This document shows positions 24,889 to 33,006 of a stretch of DNA of 64,000 nucleotides, in pieces. How positions within the stretch are numbered: the stretch's first letter is position 1; each line of letters starts with the position of its first letter. The position numbers and the translations under genes are program-made. The notes below the pieces were generated by a model. That model was not told the DNA's origin. It made no database searches and saw only the letters and a list, made by a program, of their open reading frames with translations. The stretch comes from Diaphorobacter ruginosibacter (GTDB lineage Bacteria > Pseudomonadota > Gammaproteobacteria > Burkholderiales > Burkholderiaceae_C). The DNA lies in assembly GCF_014395975.1 (NCBI RefSeq), contig NZ_CP060714.1:4871001-4935000 (forward strand). The letters run 5' to 3'.

Positions 24889-26049
24889 ATGAAAGCACGT
24901 ATGCGTATGCATTGGGTTGCAGCGGCAGCTGCTGCTGTGGCACTGGCAGCCTGTGGCGGCGGTGGTTCGGACACGACGCCCGCCGCGAAGATCACGACGG
25001 TCAAGGTCGCCGGTGACAGCCTGTCCGACGTGGGCACCTTTGGTTTCAAGGCGACGGTGCAGGCGTCCTCGACAGCCATGACCGGCCCCGACTCCACGCC
25101 GATGTGGGTGGACTGGATCGCCAAGGACTACGGAACATCGCTTTGCGCGCACTACCGTGCGACAGACACCACGGGGGCCAACTTCGCTGCGGTGGCGAAC
25201 TGCACGGGCTACGCAGTGGCTGGCGGCCGCATCAACTACCCCGCATCGGCCACCTCGCCCGTTTCCATCCTCAAGCAGCTCGCCGACATGGGCGCTGCAG
25301 GCTATGCAGCCACCGACCTCGTGCTGATCGACGGCGGCGGCAATGACGCTGGCGACCTGTTCGGTGCCTACCTGGCAGCCTCCACGGACGGCGGCAAGAC
25401 ATTCTTCGGCCTGCTCGGCACGGTGCTCGACCCGGCCACGGTGCAGGCCCTGGCCGCACAGGGTGCCGCCGGCATGCCCAAGGCGGGTGCGGCCTACATG
25501 CAGGCGCTGGCCACCGGCTTTTCCAAGAGCATCCAGGCCAACACGGTGGGCAAGGGAGCCCCTCGCGTGGCCGTGCTGAACATGCCCGGCGTGACGCTGA
25601 CGCCCAAGTTCCAGATGGTGCTCAAGAAGATCACTGCAACGCAGGGCGCGGAAGCGGCGGCCAAGCTGAACACGCTGTTCGACACCTGGGTGCAGACCTT
25701 CAACACCCAACTGAACGCGAACCTCAAGGGCGACGCACGCATCGCGATCGTGGATTTCTACGACTCCTTCAAGGACCAGGCAGCCAACCCCGCACAGTAT
25801 TCGTACCAGAACGTGACCGATCCGGTCTGCCCGCCGACGGGCCAGGACGCATCCGGCCTGCCGACCTACACCTTCACAACCTGCACGGCGCAGGCCCTGT
25901 CGGCCAGGACGCCTCCAGCCGGAGCCACCGGTGGTGCGGACTGGTGGAAGAGCTACGGTTTTGCCGACAGCTTCCACCCCACGCCCTACGGCCAGAAGCT
26001 GATGAGCCAGCTGACGGCACGTTCGCTGTCGCAAGCAGGCTGGCTCTGA
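24889..26049 (+). CDS. SGNH/GDSL-type esterase lipoprotein
   Basis: 386 residues. Lipobox LAAC gives lipidated Cys22, so it should be surface- or periplasm-facing. The active-site set is intact: GDSLSDVG with Ser44, the oxyanion Gly in YAVAGGRINY, GGGNDAGD with Asn, and DSFHPTPYGQ with the catalytic Asp and His. Such enzymes hydrolyse lipids or esters outside the cell. AAGGAG precedes the ATG. An OmpW-type porin gene follows 33 bp downstream, and the shared operator with fadD suggests release and uptake of fatty acids. The exact substrate is unknown. Confidence 0.9.
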   Translation: MKARMRMHWVAAAAAAVALAACGGGGSDTTPAAKITTVKVAGDSLSDVGTFGFKATVQASSTAMTGPDSTPMWVDWIAKDYGTSLCAHYRATDTTGANFAAVANCTGYAVAGGRINYPASATSPVSILKQLADMGAAGYAATDLVLIDGGGNDAGDLFGAYLAASTDGGKTFFGLLGTVLDPATVQALAAQGAAGMPKAGAAYMQALATGFSKSIQANTVGKGAPRVAVLNMPGVTLTPKFQMVLKKITATQGAEAAAKLNTLFDTWVQTFNTQLNANLKGDARIAIVDFYDSFKDQAANPAQYSYQNVTDPVCPPTGQDASGLPTYTFTTCTAQALSARTPPAGATGGADWWKSYGFADSFHPTPYGQKLMSQLTARSLSQAGWL

Positions 26050-26082
26050 CCTGAATCCACAACGAATACTGGAGACGATTAC

Positions 26083-26757
26083 ATGACGACGCTCTTCAAA
26101 CAGGCTGGCGCAGCGCTGGTCATCCTGGCGGCCTGCGCGGCGGCACAGGCGCAGGTTGCGGGAACGATCAGCGTGCGCGCGGGCGCCACGCGCATCATGC
26201 CCGACGTGGACAGCGGCAACCTGTCCGCCCCGAGCTTCCCCAACACCAAGATCGATGTGGACAGTGCCAACCAGTTCACGGGCGGCATCAACTACATGGT
26301 CACGGACAACATCGCCCTGGACCTGCCACTCGGACTGCCGTTCAAGCACAACTTCTACGGTGATGGCGCGATCGCGGGCGTGGGCAAGCTGGGCCAGGTC
26401 AAGGTGATTCCCGCGACGCTGTTCGTGCAGTACTACTTCCGGGATGCGAAGTCGGCGTTCCGCCCCTATGTCGGCGTGGGCGTGACATATGCGAAATTCT
26501 TCAAGAACCGCACGACGGCCACCCTTTCCGCACTGACGGGCGGCACCCCGGACAATCCGACGACCGCCAAGATGGACAACAAGTTCGGCATCACACCGCA
26601 GATCGGCTTCACCTACAACATCAACGAGCGCTGGTATGTTGATGCTTCGTACTACAAGTCGTTCCTGAAGTCCAAGGCGCATCTGTCCACGGGGCAGAGC
26701 ATTTCGGTCAAGCTCAATCCGGACGTGGTGTCCTTCGGCATCGGCTACCGCTTCTGA
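26083..26757 (+). CDS. ompW: OmpW/AlkL family outer membrane protein
   Basis: 224 residues with a signal peptide ending near AQA-23. The mature part has alternating beta-strand pattern and the family marks: NIALDLPLGLPFKHNF, FRPYVGVGVTYAKFF, and the terminal aromatic FGIGYRF that guides outer-membrane insertion. OmpW/AlkL proteins are eight-stranded barrels that let small hydrophobic compounds into the membrane. Close behind the GDSL esterase gene and probably in one operon. TGGAGA precedes the ATG. Confidence 0.9.
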   Translation: MTTLFKQAGAALVILAACAAAQAQVAGTISVRAGATRIMPDVDSGNLSAPSFPNTKIDVDSANQFTGGINYMVTDNIALDLPLGLPFKHNFYGDGAIAGVGKLGQVKVIPATLFVQYYFRDAKSAFRPYVGVGVTYAKFFKNRTTATLSALTGGTPDNPTTAKMDNKFGITPQIGFTYNINERWYVDASYYKSFLKSKAHLSTGQSISVKLNPDVVSFGIGYRF

Positions 26758-26800
26758 TACTACGTCTGATCCTTGCGTCTTCCTCTCCAAGGTAGACACC

Positions 26801-26826
26801 ACCGGCCCTTCGGGGCCGGTTTTTTA
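26801..26826 (+). terminator. Rho-independent terminator after ompW
   Basis: ACCGGCCC/GGGCCGGT stem closed by a C(TTCG)G tetraloop and followed by TTTTTT; a textbook terminator. Confidence 0.95.
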
Positions 26827-26870
26827 TCCCTTGATCCGTGTGCTCGGGAGCTTCCCGCACACCGGTCGCA

Positions 26871-27827
26871 TTACCACTGCAGGACGATGATGTCGCGAGC
26901 GTACTCGCCCAGGCGGCGATTGGCTTCGGGTGTCAGGTAGACGTTGTCGGAGAACACATAGCGGATCGGATCGGCGTTCGGCAGCAGGGTGTTCGGGGTG
27001 CACAGCGCCGAGTTGACGCGGTTGTTGCCGGTGCCGATGCCCGCGCCGGCATCCACCGACGTGCAGATGGCCGTGTCGCTGTTCTGGAAGCCGTAGGCGC
27101 CGGGGTTGCCCTGGAACAGGTTGACCTGGTAGGCTGCATCGATGTACAGCACCTGCTTGCCGCCCAGCGGGTTGATGTCGATCTTCAGGCGGTTGTTCAG
27201 GGCCAGCATGACCTGGGTGAGCAACTGTTCCTTGTCGATTTGCTTGGCCCATGGCGTGCGGCCCAGGTCGAAGGTGCCGGTCACGACCACGTGCTTGGCG
27301 CCCGCATTGATCACGCGGGTGACCTGGGCTGCGAGATCCGCGCCCGCCTGCGTGGCATTCGCCATCAGCTGGTCCTGGGTGATCGTGCCATTGATGAATG
27401 CCATGGTGTTGGCGATCACGTCGCTCACGCCGGCGCTGATCACGACCATGTCGTTGTCGGCGAACTTGTTGGCAGCGAGGAAGGTGTCGATCTGCTTGAC
27501 CACCGTGGGCGTGCTGGCGTTGCCGGCCGCGTCGGGGCTCTGCGAGATGCGGGCGTTGCCATAGGCATAGTTCCAGCCGCCCTTGGATGCTGGCGTGAGC
27601 TTCACGTCATAGCGCGCGGCGAGCTGCGATGTCCAGTTGTTGACGCTGCCGTCGTTCACCGTGAACGAGGTTCCCAGCTGGCCCTGGTCGGCAAGGCCGT
27701 CACCGAAGACGACGAAACGATCGGGGCTGATTGCCGAGTCCACGCTGCTGGAGCCGCAGGCCGTCAGCAGGGCTGCCGAAGCGCACGCTGCGGCCACAAA
27801 AGTGCGGCGCATCCAATTTGCTGCCAT
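26871..27827 (-). CDS. Catalytically degenerate SGNH/GDSL-family lipoprotein
   Basis: 318 residues from the ATG at 27827, preceded by GGAGAAAT. Lipobox LLTAC gives Cys24. The fold is that of GDSL hydrolases, but the catalytic positions are changed: Gly44 replaces Ser in FGDGLADQG, the Asn block reads ISAGVSDV with Ser for Asn, and Tyr297 replaces His in SDNVYLTPE. The rest of the protein is intact, without stops or frameshifts, which argues for a retained non-enzymatic role such as binding. It converges on the esterase-ompW pair. It could also belong to a whole subfamily lacking the triad. Confidence 0.85.
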   Translation of the reverse strand: MAANWMRRTFVAAACASAALLTACGSSSVDSAISPDRFVVFGDGLADQGQLGTSFTVNDGSVNNWTSQLAARYDVKLTPASKGGWNYAYGNARISQSPDAAGNASTPTVVKQIDTFLAANKFADNDMVVISAGVSDVIANTMAFINGTITQDQLMANATQAGADLAAQVTRVINAGAKHVVVTGTFDLGRTPWAKQIDKEQLLTQVMLALNNRLKIDINPLGGKQVLYIDAAYQVNLFQGNPGAYGFQNSDTAICTSVDAGAGIGTGNNRVNSALCTPNTLLPNADPIRYVFSDNVYLTPEANRRLGEYARDIIVLQW

Positions 27828-27916
27828 AAATTTCTCCAAAACGATCCTGTGAGTGTAACTAGTGCGTGTCAACGATGGGCGAAGCATCCGCTACAAACTG
27901 TAGGCCACCTGCGCAA

Positions 27917-28912
27917 TCAGGCCGCGGCCGCGCGTTGCAGGCGGTCGCGCACGCCTTCCCATTCCCCGGATTCTGGCGGAGTTTCCACCCAGATGAGCTT
28001 GACCTTGGCCTCGTCGAAGTCGCGCAGCGCGGCGAACAGTTCCTGCCCGGCGGCATTCGGATCGTCCGGCATCCGGCGCAGGGTGACGGCCCGTGCCGGC
28101 GTCAGCATGCGGGTGCGCGAATAGATGGCGATATGCGCGGCGTCCTTGCCCAGCACCTCGAGCGCCGTCTGGATCTGCCTGGCATCCATCAGCCGCACCT
28201 TGGCGCTGGGCGCGTAGTGGGCAAGCAGCGTGCCGGAGGCGCGCGGCGTGTGTTCCGGCATCTCCTCCTTGGACAGCGGGCGCATGCCGCAGGCGCGCTC
28301 GATGTCCTCGCGCGTGACGGCGCCCGGGCGCAGCAGCACGGGTGCGCCGCGCGTGCAATCGACGATCGTCGACTCGATGCCCACCTCGCAGGCGCCGCCG
28401 TCCAGCACCAGCAGATCGTCGCCGAACTCCGACGCCACGTGCTCCGCGGTGGTCGGGCTCACGCGGCCGAACTTGTTGGCGCTGGGGGCGGAGACGCCCC
28501 AGACCGGCGGGTCGAGCCGCTGGCAGGCCAGCAGCAGCGCATGCGCGACCGGGTGCGACGGGCAACGCAGTCCCACGCTGTCCTGGCCGCCGGTGGAGGC
28601 CTTGGCAGCTTCCGGCAGGCGCGGGAGGATCACGGTGAGCGGGCCGGGCCAGAAGGCGTCGATCAGCTGCTGCGCGAACACTGGCACTTCCTTGGCATAG
28701 CGCTGGATGCTGGCGGCATCGGCCACATGCACGATCAACGGGTGGTTGGCCGGGCGGCCCTTGGCGGCAAAGATCCGGGCCACGGCCGCATCGTTGTCCG
28801 CGTCGGCGGCCAGGCCGTAGACCGTCTCGGTGGGCATGCCCAGCAGCCGGCCCTCCTGCAGCGCCCGGGCGCCGGCCGTGATCGACTCTTTCAGGCTTGC
28901 ATCGAGGATCAT
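27917..28912 (-). CDS. tsaC: L-threonylcarbamoyladenylate synthase, Sua5 type
   Basis: 331 residues: an N-terminal YrdC domain (LLGMPTETVYGLAADA, FAAKGRPANHPL, WGVSAPSANKFG) plus the C-terminal Sua5 domain (SGTLLAHYAPSAKVRL onward), hence longer than E. coli TsaC. It makes threonylcarbamoyl-AMP from threonine, bicarbonate and ATP for tRNA t6A. It follows purK by 2 bp and likely shares the purE-purK transcript. Its partner TsaB is encoded at 22212. Confidence 0.94.
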   Translation of the reverse strand: MILDASLKESITAGARALQEGRLLGMPTETVYGLAADADNDAAVARIFAAKGRPANHPLIVHVADAASIQRYAKEVPVFAQQLIDAFWPGPLTVILPRLPEAAKASTGGQDSVGLRCPSHPVAHALLLACQRLDPPVWGVSAPSANKFGRVSPTTAEHVASEFGDDLLVLDGGACEVGIESTIVDCTRGAPVLLRPGAVTREDIERACGMRPLSKEEMPEHTPRASGTLLAHYAPSAKVRLMDARQIQTALEVLGKDAAHIAIYSRTRMLTPARAVTLRRMPDDPNAAGQELFAALRDFDEAKVKLIWVETPPESGEWEGVRDRLQRAAAA

Positions 28913-28914
28913 GG

Positions 28915-30090
28915 TCAGAAGGGCTCGATGCCGAGGATCGCAGCCGCCTTCAGCGCCGTGGCGCGCACGTTTTCGGGCGTGGCACCCGTGATGTTCAGGT
29001 GGCCCATCTTGCGTGCACGCTTGGCGTCATGCTTGCCGTAGAGGTGCAGGGTGCATCCTGGCAGCGCCAGCACCTGGTCCCAGGCGGGTGTCCTGGCTTC
29101 GGCGGAGTCCTTGAACCACAGGTCGCCCAGCAGGTTCAGCATGATCGAGGGGCTGTGCTGGCGCGGCTGCGTCAGCGGCAGGTTGGCCATGCAGCGCACC
29201 TGCAGCTCGAACTGCGACACGTCGCAGGCATTCTGGCTGTAGTGGCCGCTGTTGTGCGGACGCGGTGCGATCTCGTTGACGACCAGCATGCCGTCGTTCA
29301 GGACGAAGAACTCCACGCACAGCACGCCGACATAGTCGAGGCCGATCGCCACGGAGCGCGCGGCGGCGATCGCCTTCTCGACCTGGGTGGCCGGCAGGCT
29401 GCCTTCGTAGACTTCGGTGACAGCGAGGATGCCGTCGCGGTGCAGGTTGCGCTGCACCGGCAGATTGACGATGGTGCCATCGCGGCCGCGTGCGACGATC
29501 ACCGAGCATTCGAGCGCGAGCGGCAGCATCTTCTCGAGCACGCAGGCCACGCGGCCCAGCTGCTCCCAGGCGGTGTTCAGCTCTTCGCGCGTCTTCACGC
29601 GCACCTGGCCCTTGCCGTCGTAGCCCATGCGGGCGGTCTTGAGGATGCCGGGCAGCAGCGCGTCGTTCACGGCGGCCAGTTGCTCGGACGTCTCGATCAC
29701 GGCGTAGGGGGCGCACGGGACACCGCACTTGACGAAATGCGCCTTCTCGGCGGCACGGTCCTGGGCGATGGCGACGGCGGAGCCGGCGGGCGAAACCGGC
29801 ACCGACTGCGCCAGCGTGTCGAGAGAACCGGCGGGCACGTTCTCGAATTCGGTGGTGACCGCCACGCAGAGCGAGGCCAGTTCGGCCAGGCCTTGCGGGT
29901 CCTCATACCCGGTCCGGATATGGTGGTGGCTCACGAGGCCGGCGGGGCTGGTCTCGTCCTTGTCCAGCACGGCGGTGAAATAGCCCATGGCCTGGGCGGT
30001 CTGCGCGAACATGCGGCCCAGCTGGCCGCCGCCGAGCACGCCCAGCGTGGCGCCCGGAAGAATCACACGGGAATCGTCCTGCGCGCTCAT
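28915..30090 (-). CDS. purK: N5-carboxyaminoimidazole ribonucleotide synthase
   Basis: 391 residues. It adds bicarbonate to AIR using ATP in purine synthesis; PurE then rearranges the product. ATP-grasp features: LGVLGGGQLGRMFAQ at the N-terminus, ARMGYDGKGQVRV, and VVNEIAPRPHNSGH near the metal site. The start overlaps the purE stop as ATGA, so the two are translationally coupled, and sua5/tsaC follows after 2 bp. Confidence 0.96.
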   Translation of the reverse strand: MSAQDDSRVILPGATLGVLGGGQLGRMFAQTAQAMGYFTAVLDKDETSPAGLVSHHHIRTGYEDPQGLAELASLCVAVTTEFENVPAGSLDTLAQSVPVSPAGSAVAIAQDRAAEKAHFVKCGVPCAPYAVIETSEQLAAVNDALLPGILKTARMGYDGKGQVRVKTREELNTAWEQLGRVACVLEKMLPLALECSVIVARGRDGTIVNLPVQRNLHRDGILAVTEVYEGSLPATQVEKAIAAARSVAIGLDYVGVLCVEFFVLNDGMLVVNEIAPRPHNSGHYSQNACDVSQFELQVRCMANLPLTQPRQHSPSIMLNLLGDLWFKDSAEARTPAWDQVLALPGCTLHLYGKHDAKRARKMGHLNITGATPENVRATALKAAAILGIEPF

Positions 30091-30584
30091 GCGGACACCG
30101 GAGGCAGGGTCATGGCGCGTGCCGCGTTGGTCTGCTCTTCGCGGAACGCTTCGAGCTTCTTGCGCAATGCGGGATCCTCGTTGGCGAGCATGGCCACGGC
30201 GAACAGTGCCGCATTCGCTGCGCCGGCCTGGCCGATGGCAAATGTCGCCACCGGCACGCCCTTGGGCATCTGCACGATGGAGTGCAGCGAGTCCACGCCC
30301 TGCAGGTGGCGGCTGGCCACCGGCACGCCGAGCACGGGAACCGGGGTCTTGGCCGCGATCATGCCCGGCAGGTGGGCTGCACCACCCGCGCCGGCGATGA
30401 TGGCCTTCAGGCCGCGGCCGGCGGCAGCTTCCGCATAGCGGAACATGTCGTCCGGCATGCGATGGGCCGAAACCACCTGCGCCTCATGGGCGATGCCGAA
30501 TTGTTCGAGGATGGCGACTGCGTGCTGCATGGTGTCCCAGTCGCTGCTGGAGCCCATCACCACGCCGATTTGGATGGATGTCAT
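30087..30584 (-). CDS. purE: 5-(carboxyamino)imidazole ribonucleotide mutase
   Basis: 165 residues from the ATG at 30584. It converts N5-CAIR to CAIR. Class I PurE motifs: VVMGSSSDWDTM, VVSAHRMPDDM and IAGAGGAAHLPGM. First gene of purE-purK-sua5. The frame is open further upstream to 30881 but that part is not conserved PurE. Confidence 0.96.
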   Translation of the reverse strand: MTSIQIGVVMGSSSDWDTMQHAVAILEQFGIAHEAQVVSAHRMPDDMFRYAEAAAGRGLKAIIAGAGGAAHLPGMIAAKTPVPVLGVPVASRHLQGVDSLHSIVQMPKGVPVATFAIGQAGAANAALFAVAMLANEDPALRKKLEAFREEQTNAARAMTLPPVSA

Positions 30585-30636
30585 TGTGTGAATGCGAGGG
30601 GCCGCAAAAGGCAGCCCCGCTGGGGTGGAACCCGCG

Positions 30637-30667
30637 ATTTTACTTTTTGTACGCGCGGGGCGTGCAA
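30637..30667 (-). promoter_or_regulatory. Possible promoter for purE-purK-sua5
   Basis: On the minus strand TTGCAC (complement 30662-30667) is followed after 19 bp by TAAAAT (complement 30637-30642), about 53 bp before the purE start. Spacing is slightly long. The rest of the 328-bp divergent region (30585-30912) shows no gene and no clear riboswitch. Confidence 0.4.
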
Positions 30668-30912
30668 TGGCCCGCAGTTGCGCACCCCCGTCCGGGGAGA
30701 AGACGGGCAATGCCGCCTGCGAGTGGGGCTTCCATGGGAGCGTCGAATATGCGGGAGAATGCGAGTTTGGAGAGGGGCGGCGAGCACGGGCTGCCGGCTT
30801 GTGAACGCACGCCATGACCCCATCTGCAGGAGCCGGGCGGGCCGAGTGCACGCCCCTCCCGCACTCACTTACATTGCGCACCGCGCACCATCCACATCAC
30901 CGGGTTTTTGCC

Positions 30913-31803
30913 ATGATCGATGTCACCGTAGAGAATTTTGAAGCCGAAGTCATCGCCGCGTCGATGCAGACACCCGTGCTGGTGGACTTCTGGGCGCCAT
31001 GGTGCGGCCCGTGCAAGACGCTCGGCCCGATCCTGGAAAAGGTCGAGACCGAGTACGCGGGCCGTTTCAAGCTGGTGAAGATCGACTCCGACCAGCAGCA
31101 GGAGCTGGCTGGCGCGTTCGGCATCCGCAGCATCCCCACCTGTATCCTGATGAAGAATGGGCAGCCCGTGGACGGCTTCATGGGCGCCCAGAGCGAAGGT
31201 CAGGTCAAGGCCTTCCTCGACAAGCATGTGCCGCCCGCCGAAGAAGCACCGGCCGAGGAGGAACTGGCCGATGATGCGCTGGCCTCCGAGGATGCCGAGT
31301 CGGCGCTCGAGCGCTATCAGCATGCCGTTGCCACCGACCCGTCGAATGACGACGCGCGCTACGACTATGTGAAGCTGTTGCTGCAGCAGGGCCGCGAGGA
31401 CGACGCCAAGGTGGCGTTCGCTCCCGTGATCGCCAAGGCCGAGACATCGCGCAAGCTGAGCGCGCTCAAGGCCTGGATGGATGCGCTCGACTTCTCCGCG
31501 CGCAGCGGCTCCATGGCCGACTTCGACGCGCAGATCGCCGCCAACAAGCGTGACTTCGACGCCCGGTTTGCCCGCGCCCGCAAGCTTCTGTCCGAACAGA
31601 AGTGGACCGACGCGATGGACGAGCTGCTGGACATCCTCATGCGCGACAAGACCTGGAATGGCGATGCGGCGCGCAAGCTGTACATCGCCATCCTCGAGCT
31701 CATCGAGCCGCCGAAGGTCAAGGTGGCCGATGGCCAGATCCCGCCCGAGGACCCAACTGTCGCCACCTACCGCCGTCGCCTCTCCAGCGTGGTGCTGAGC
31801 TGA
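30913..31803 (+). CDS. cnoX: Thioredoxin-TPR co-chaperone (CnoX/YbbN-like)
   Basis: 296 residues. Residues 1-108 are a thioredoxin domain with a canonical active site WCGPC (Cys31, Cys34). After an acidic linker (EEAPAEEELADD) come TPR-like helices, including SALERYQHAVATDPSNDDARYD, to the C-terminus. CnoX proteins hold unfolding clients and hand them to GroEL/DnaK. E. coli CnoX lacks a redox-active CxxC; this one keeps it, so reductase activity is plausible. It is divergent from purE, and the META lipoprotein follows 21 bp later. Confidence 0.9.
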   Translation: MIDVTVENFEAEVIAASMQTPVLVDFWAPWCGPCKTLGPILEKVETEYAGRFKLVKIDSDQQQELAGAFGIRSIPTCILMKNGQPVDGFMGAQSEGQVKAFLDKHVPPAEEAPAEEELADDALASEDAESALERYQHAVATDPSNDDARYDYVKLLLQQGREDDAKVAFAPVIAKAETSRKLSALKAWMDALDFSARSGSMADFDAQIAANKRDFDARFARARKLLSEQKWTDAMDELLDILMRDKTWNGDAARKLYIAILELIEPPKVKVADGQIPPEDPTVATYRRRLSSVVLS

Positions 31804-31824
31804 GCGCGAGGTGGCGGGGTCGAT

Positions 31825-33006
31825 GTGGCGGCGCGGCCCGTGACGGATGACGCCCCCGCACGGGGCCGGCGCCTGTGGTTGCGCGGCGCCTTGTATGGCG
31901 GGATAGGCGGGCTGATGCTGCTTTCCGGCTGCGCGAGCGTGCCACGGCCCGATGCACTCATCACCGGCCGCGCGTTCTCGCTCCAGCGGCTCTACATCCC
32001 ACCCGATGCCGTGTTCGAGGCGGTGCTGCTCGATGTCACGAACGAGGGAGAAGCACCGGTCGCGCTCGGGCGCCAGCGGCTCGAGCCCGCGGGCCAGGCA
32101 CCGTTCGATCTGGCCATCCCCTTTCGCAAGGAGCAGGTGCAGCGCAACGGCAAGTACGTGGTGCAGGCGCAGGTCACGCTCTACAACGAGCTGATTTTCT
32201 ACACGCCGGGCGTGAATCCGGTCATGCAGGACCCCGCGTTCCAGCGGGTGGACGTGATGCTGGAGCCCTACGTGCGCACCGATGCCACGGTCAATGCAGC
32301 GATTCCCTTCGCGCAGACCCACTGGCGGCTGTTGAGCGTGGGAGAGAATGCCGTGACGCCCGTGGCTCCGGCGGCAGAAGGCGCGGTTCCGGCCTTCCTC
32401 CAGTTCCAGCCGGCGGCAGGGAAATTCCCCGCAGGCGAATCGCAGGGCGATTTCGTCGGTTCGGGCGGCTGCAACCGATTTCTTGGAACCTACAGGGTGC
32501 AGGGCAAGTCGCTGCGGCTGCAACTGACCCGAACGTCGATCCGCCTGTGCCTGGATGGCGGAGGCGATGAGCCTGCATTCCTGAGCGCCCTCGCCGAAGC
32601 GCGGTCTTTCGTGCAGCGCGGACGCGAACTGGAATTGCAGGATGAGGATGATAAGCCTATTTTGCAGTTGCGTGCGCAGGAGGGGGCATGGCGGGGTTCG
32701 AGCCCTATGAGCCGCCGAACTCGCCGCAGTGATTGGGTTGCTGGCTGGTTCAGTTTCTGCTCTGTCCTCAAAAAGACCTCCGCAACAAAAAACCGCCCCG
32801 GCCATGCAGCGCGGAGCGGTAGTTCGTCGGAGGTATCTGGCGACCGGACCGGTCAGGCGGTCAAACGTTCCAGCGCTTCACGGTACTTGGCAGCGGTCTT
32901 GTCCACCACTTCGCGGGGCAGGCGCGGCGCCGGTGCCGTCTTGTCCCATGGCTTGCCGTTGATGCGCACGGACTCGAGCCAGTCACGCACGAATTGCTTG
33001 TCGTAG
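31825..33006 (+). CDS. META domain lipoprotein, probably frameshifted near its 3' end
   Basis: GTG start at 31825 (GTG 31840 is an alternative). Lipobox LLSGC marks a lipoprotein; a first domain of about 110 residues (AVLLDVTNEGEAPVALGRQ) is followed by a META domain (THWRLLSVGEN, GCNRFLGTYRVQGKSLRL). After LQLRAQEG the frame continues for about 105 residues antisense to purC, with low-complexity Ser/Arg-rich content. One extra G in the GGGGG at 32682-32686 would give a short tail MAGFEPYEPPNSPQ and a stop at 32732. I think the true protein ends there. META domains are found in envelope stress and heat-shock proteins. Confidence 0.7.
   Translation: MAARPVTDDAPARGRRLWLRGALYGGIGGLMLLSGCASVPRPDALITGRAFSLQRLYIPPDAVFEAVLLDVTNEGEAPVALGRQRLEPAGQAPFDLAIPFRKEQVQRNGKYVVQAQVTLYNELIFYTPGVNPVMQDPAFQRVDVMLEPYVRTDATVNAAIPFAQTHWRLLSVGENAVTPVAPAAEGAVPAFLQFQPAAGKFPAGESQGDFVGSGGCNRFLGTYRVQGKSLRLQLTRTSIRLCLDGGGDEPAFLSALAEARSFVQRGRELELQDEDDKPILQLRAQEGAWRGSSPMSRRTRRSDWVAGWFSFCSVLKKTSATKNRPGHAARSGSSSEVSGDRTGQAVKRSSASRYLAAVLSTTSRGRRGAGAVLSHGLPLMRTDSSQSRTNCLS
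32787..32820 (-). terminator. Rho-independent terminator after purC
   Basis: On the minus strand ACCGCTCCG pairs with CGGGGCGGT (one G-U pair) and is followed by TTTTTTG, 33 bp past the purC stop. It lies inside the 3' extension of the META lipoprotein frame. Confidence 0.85.
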
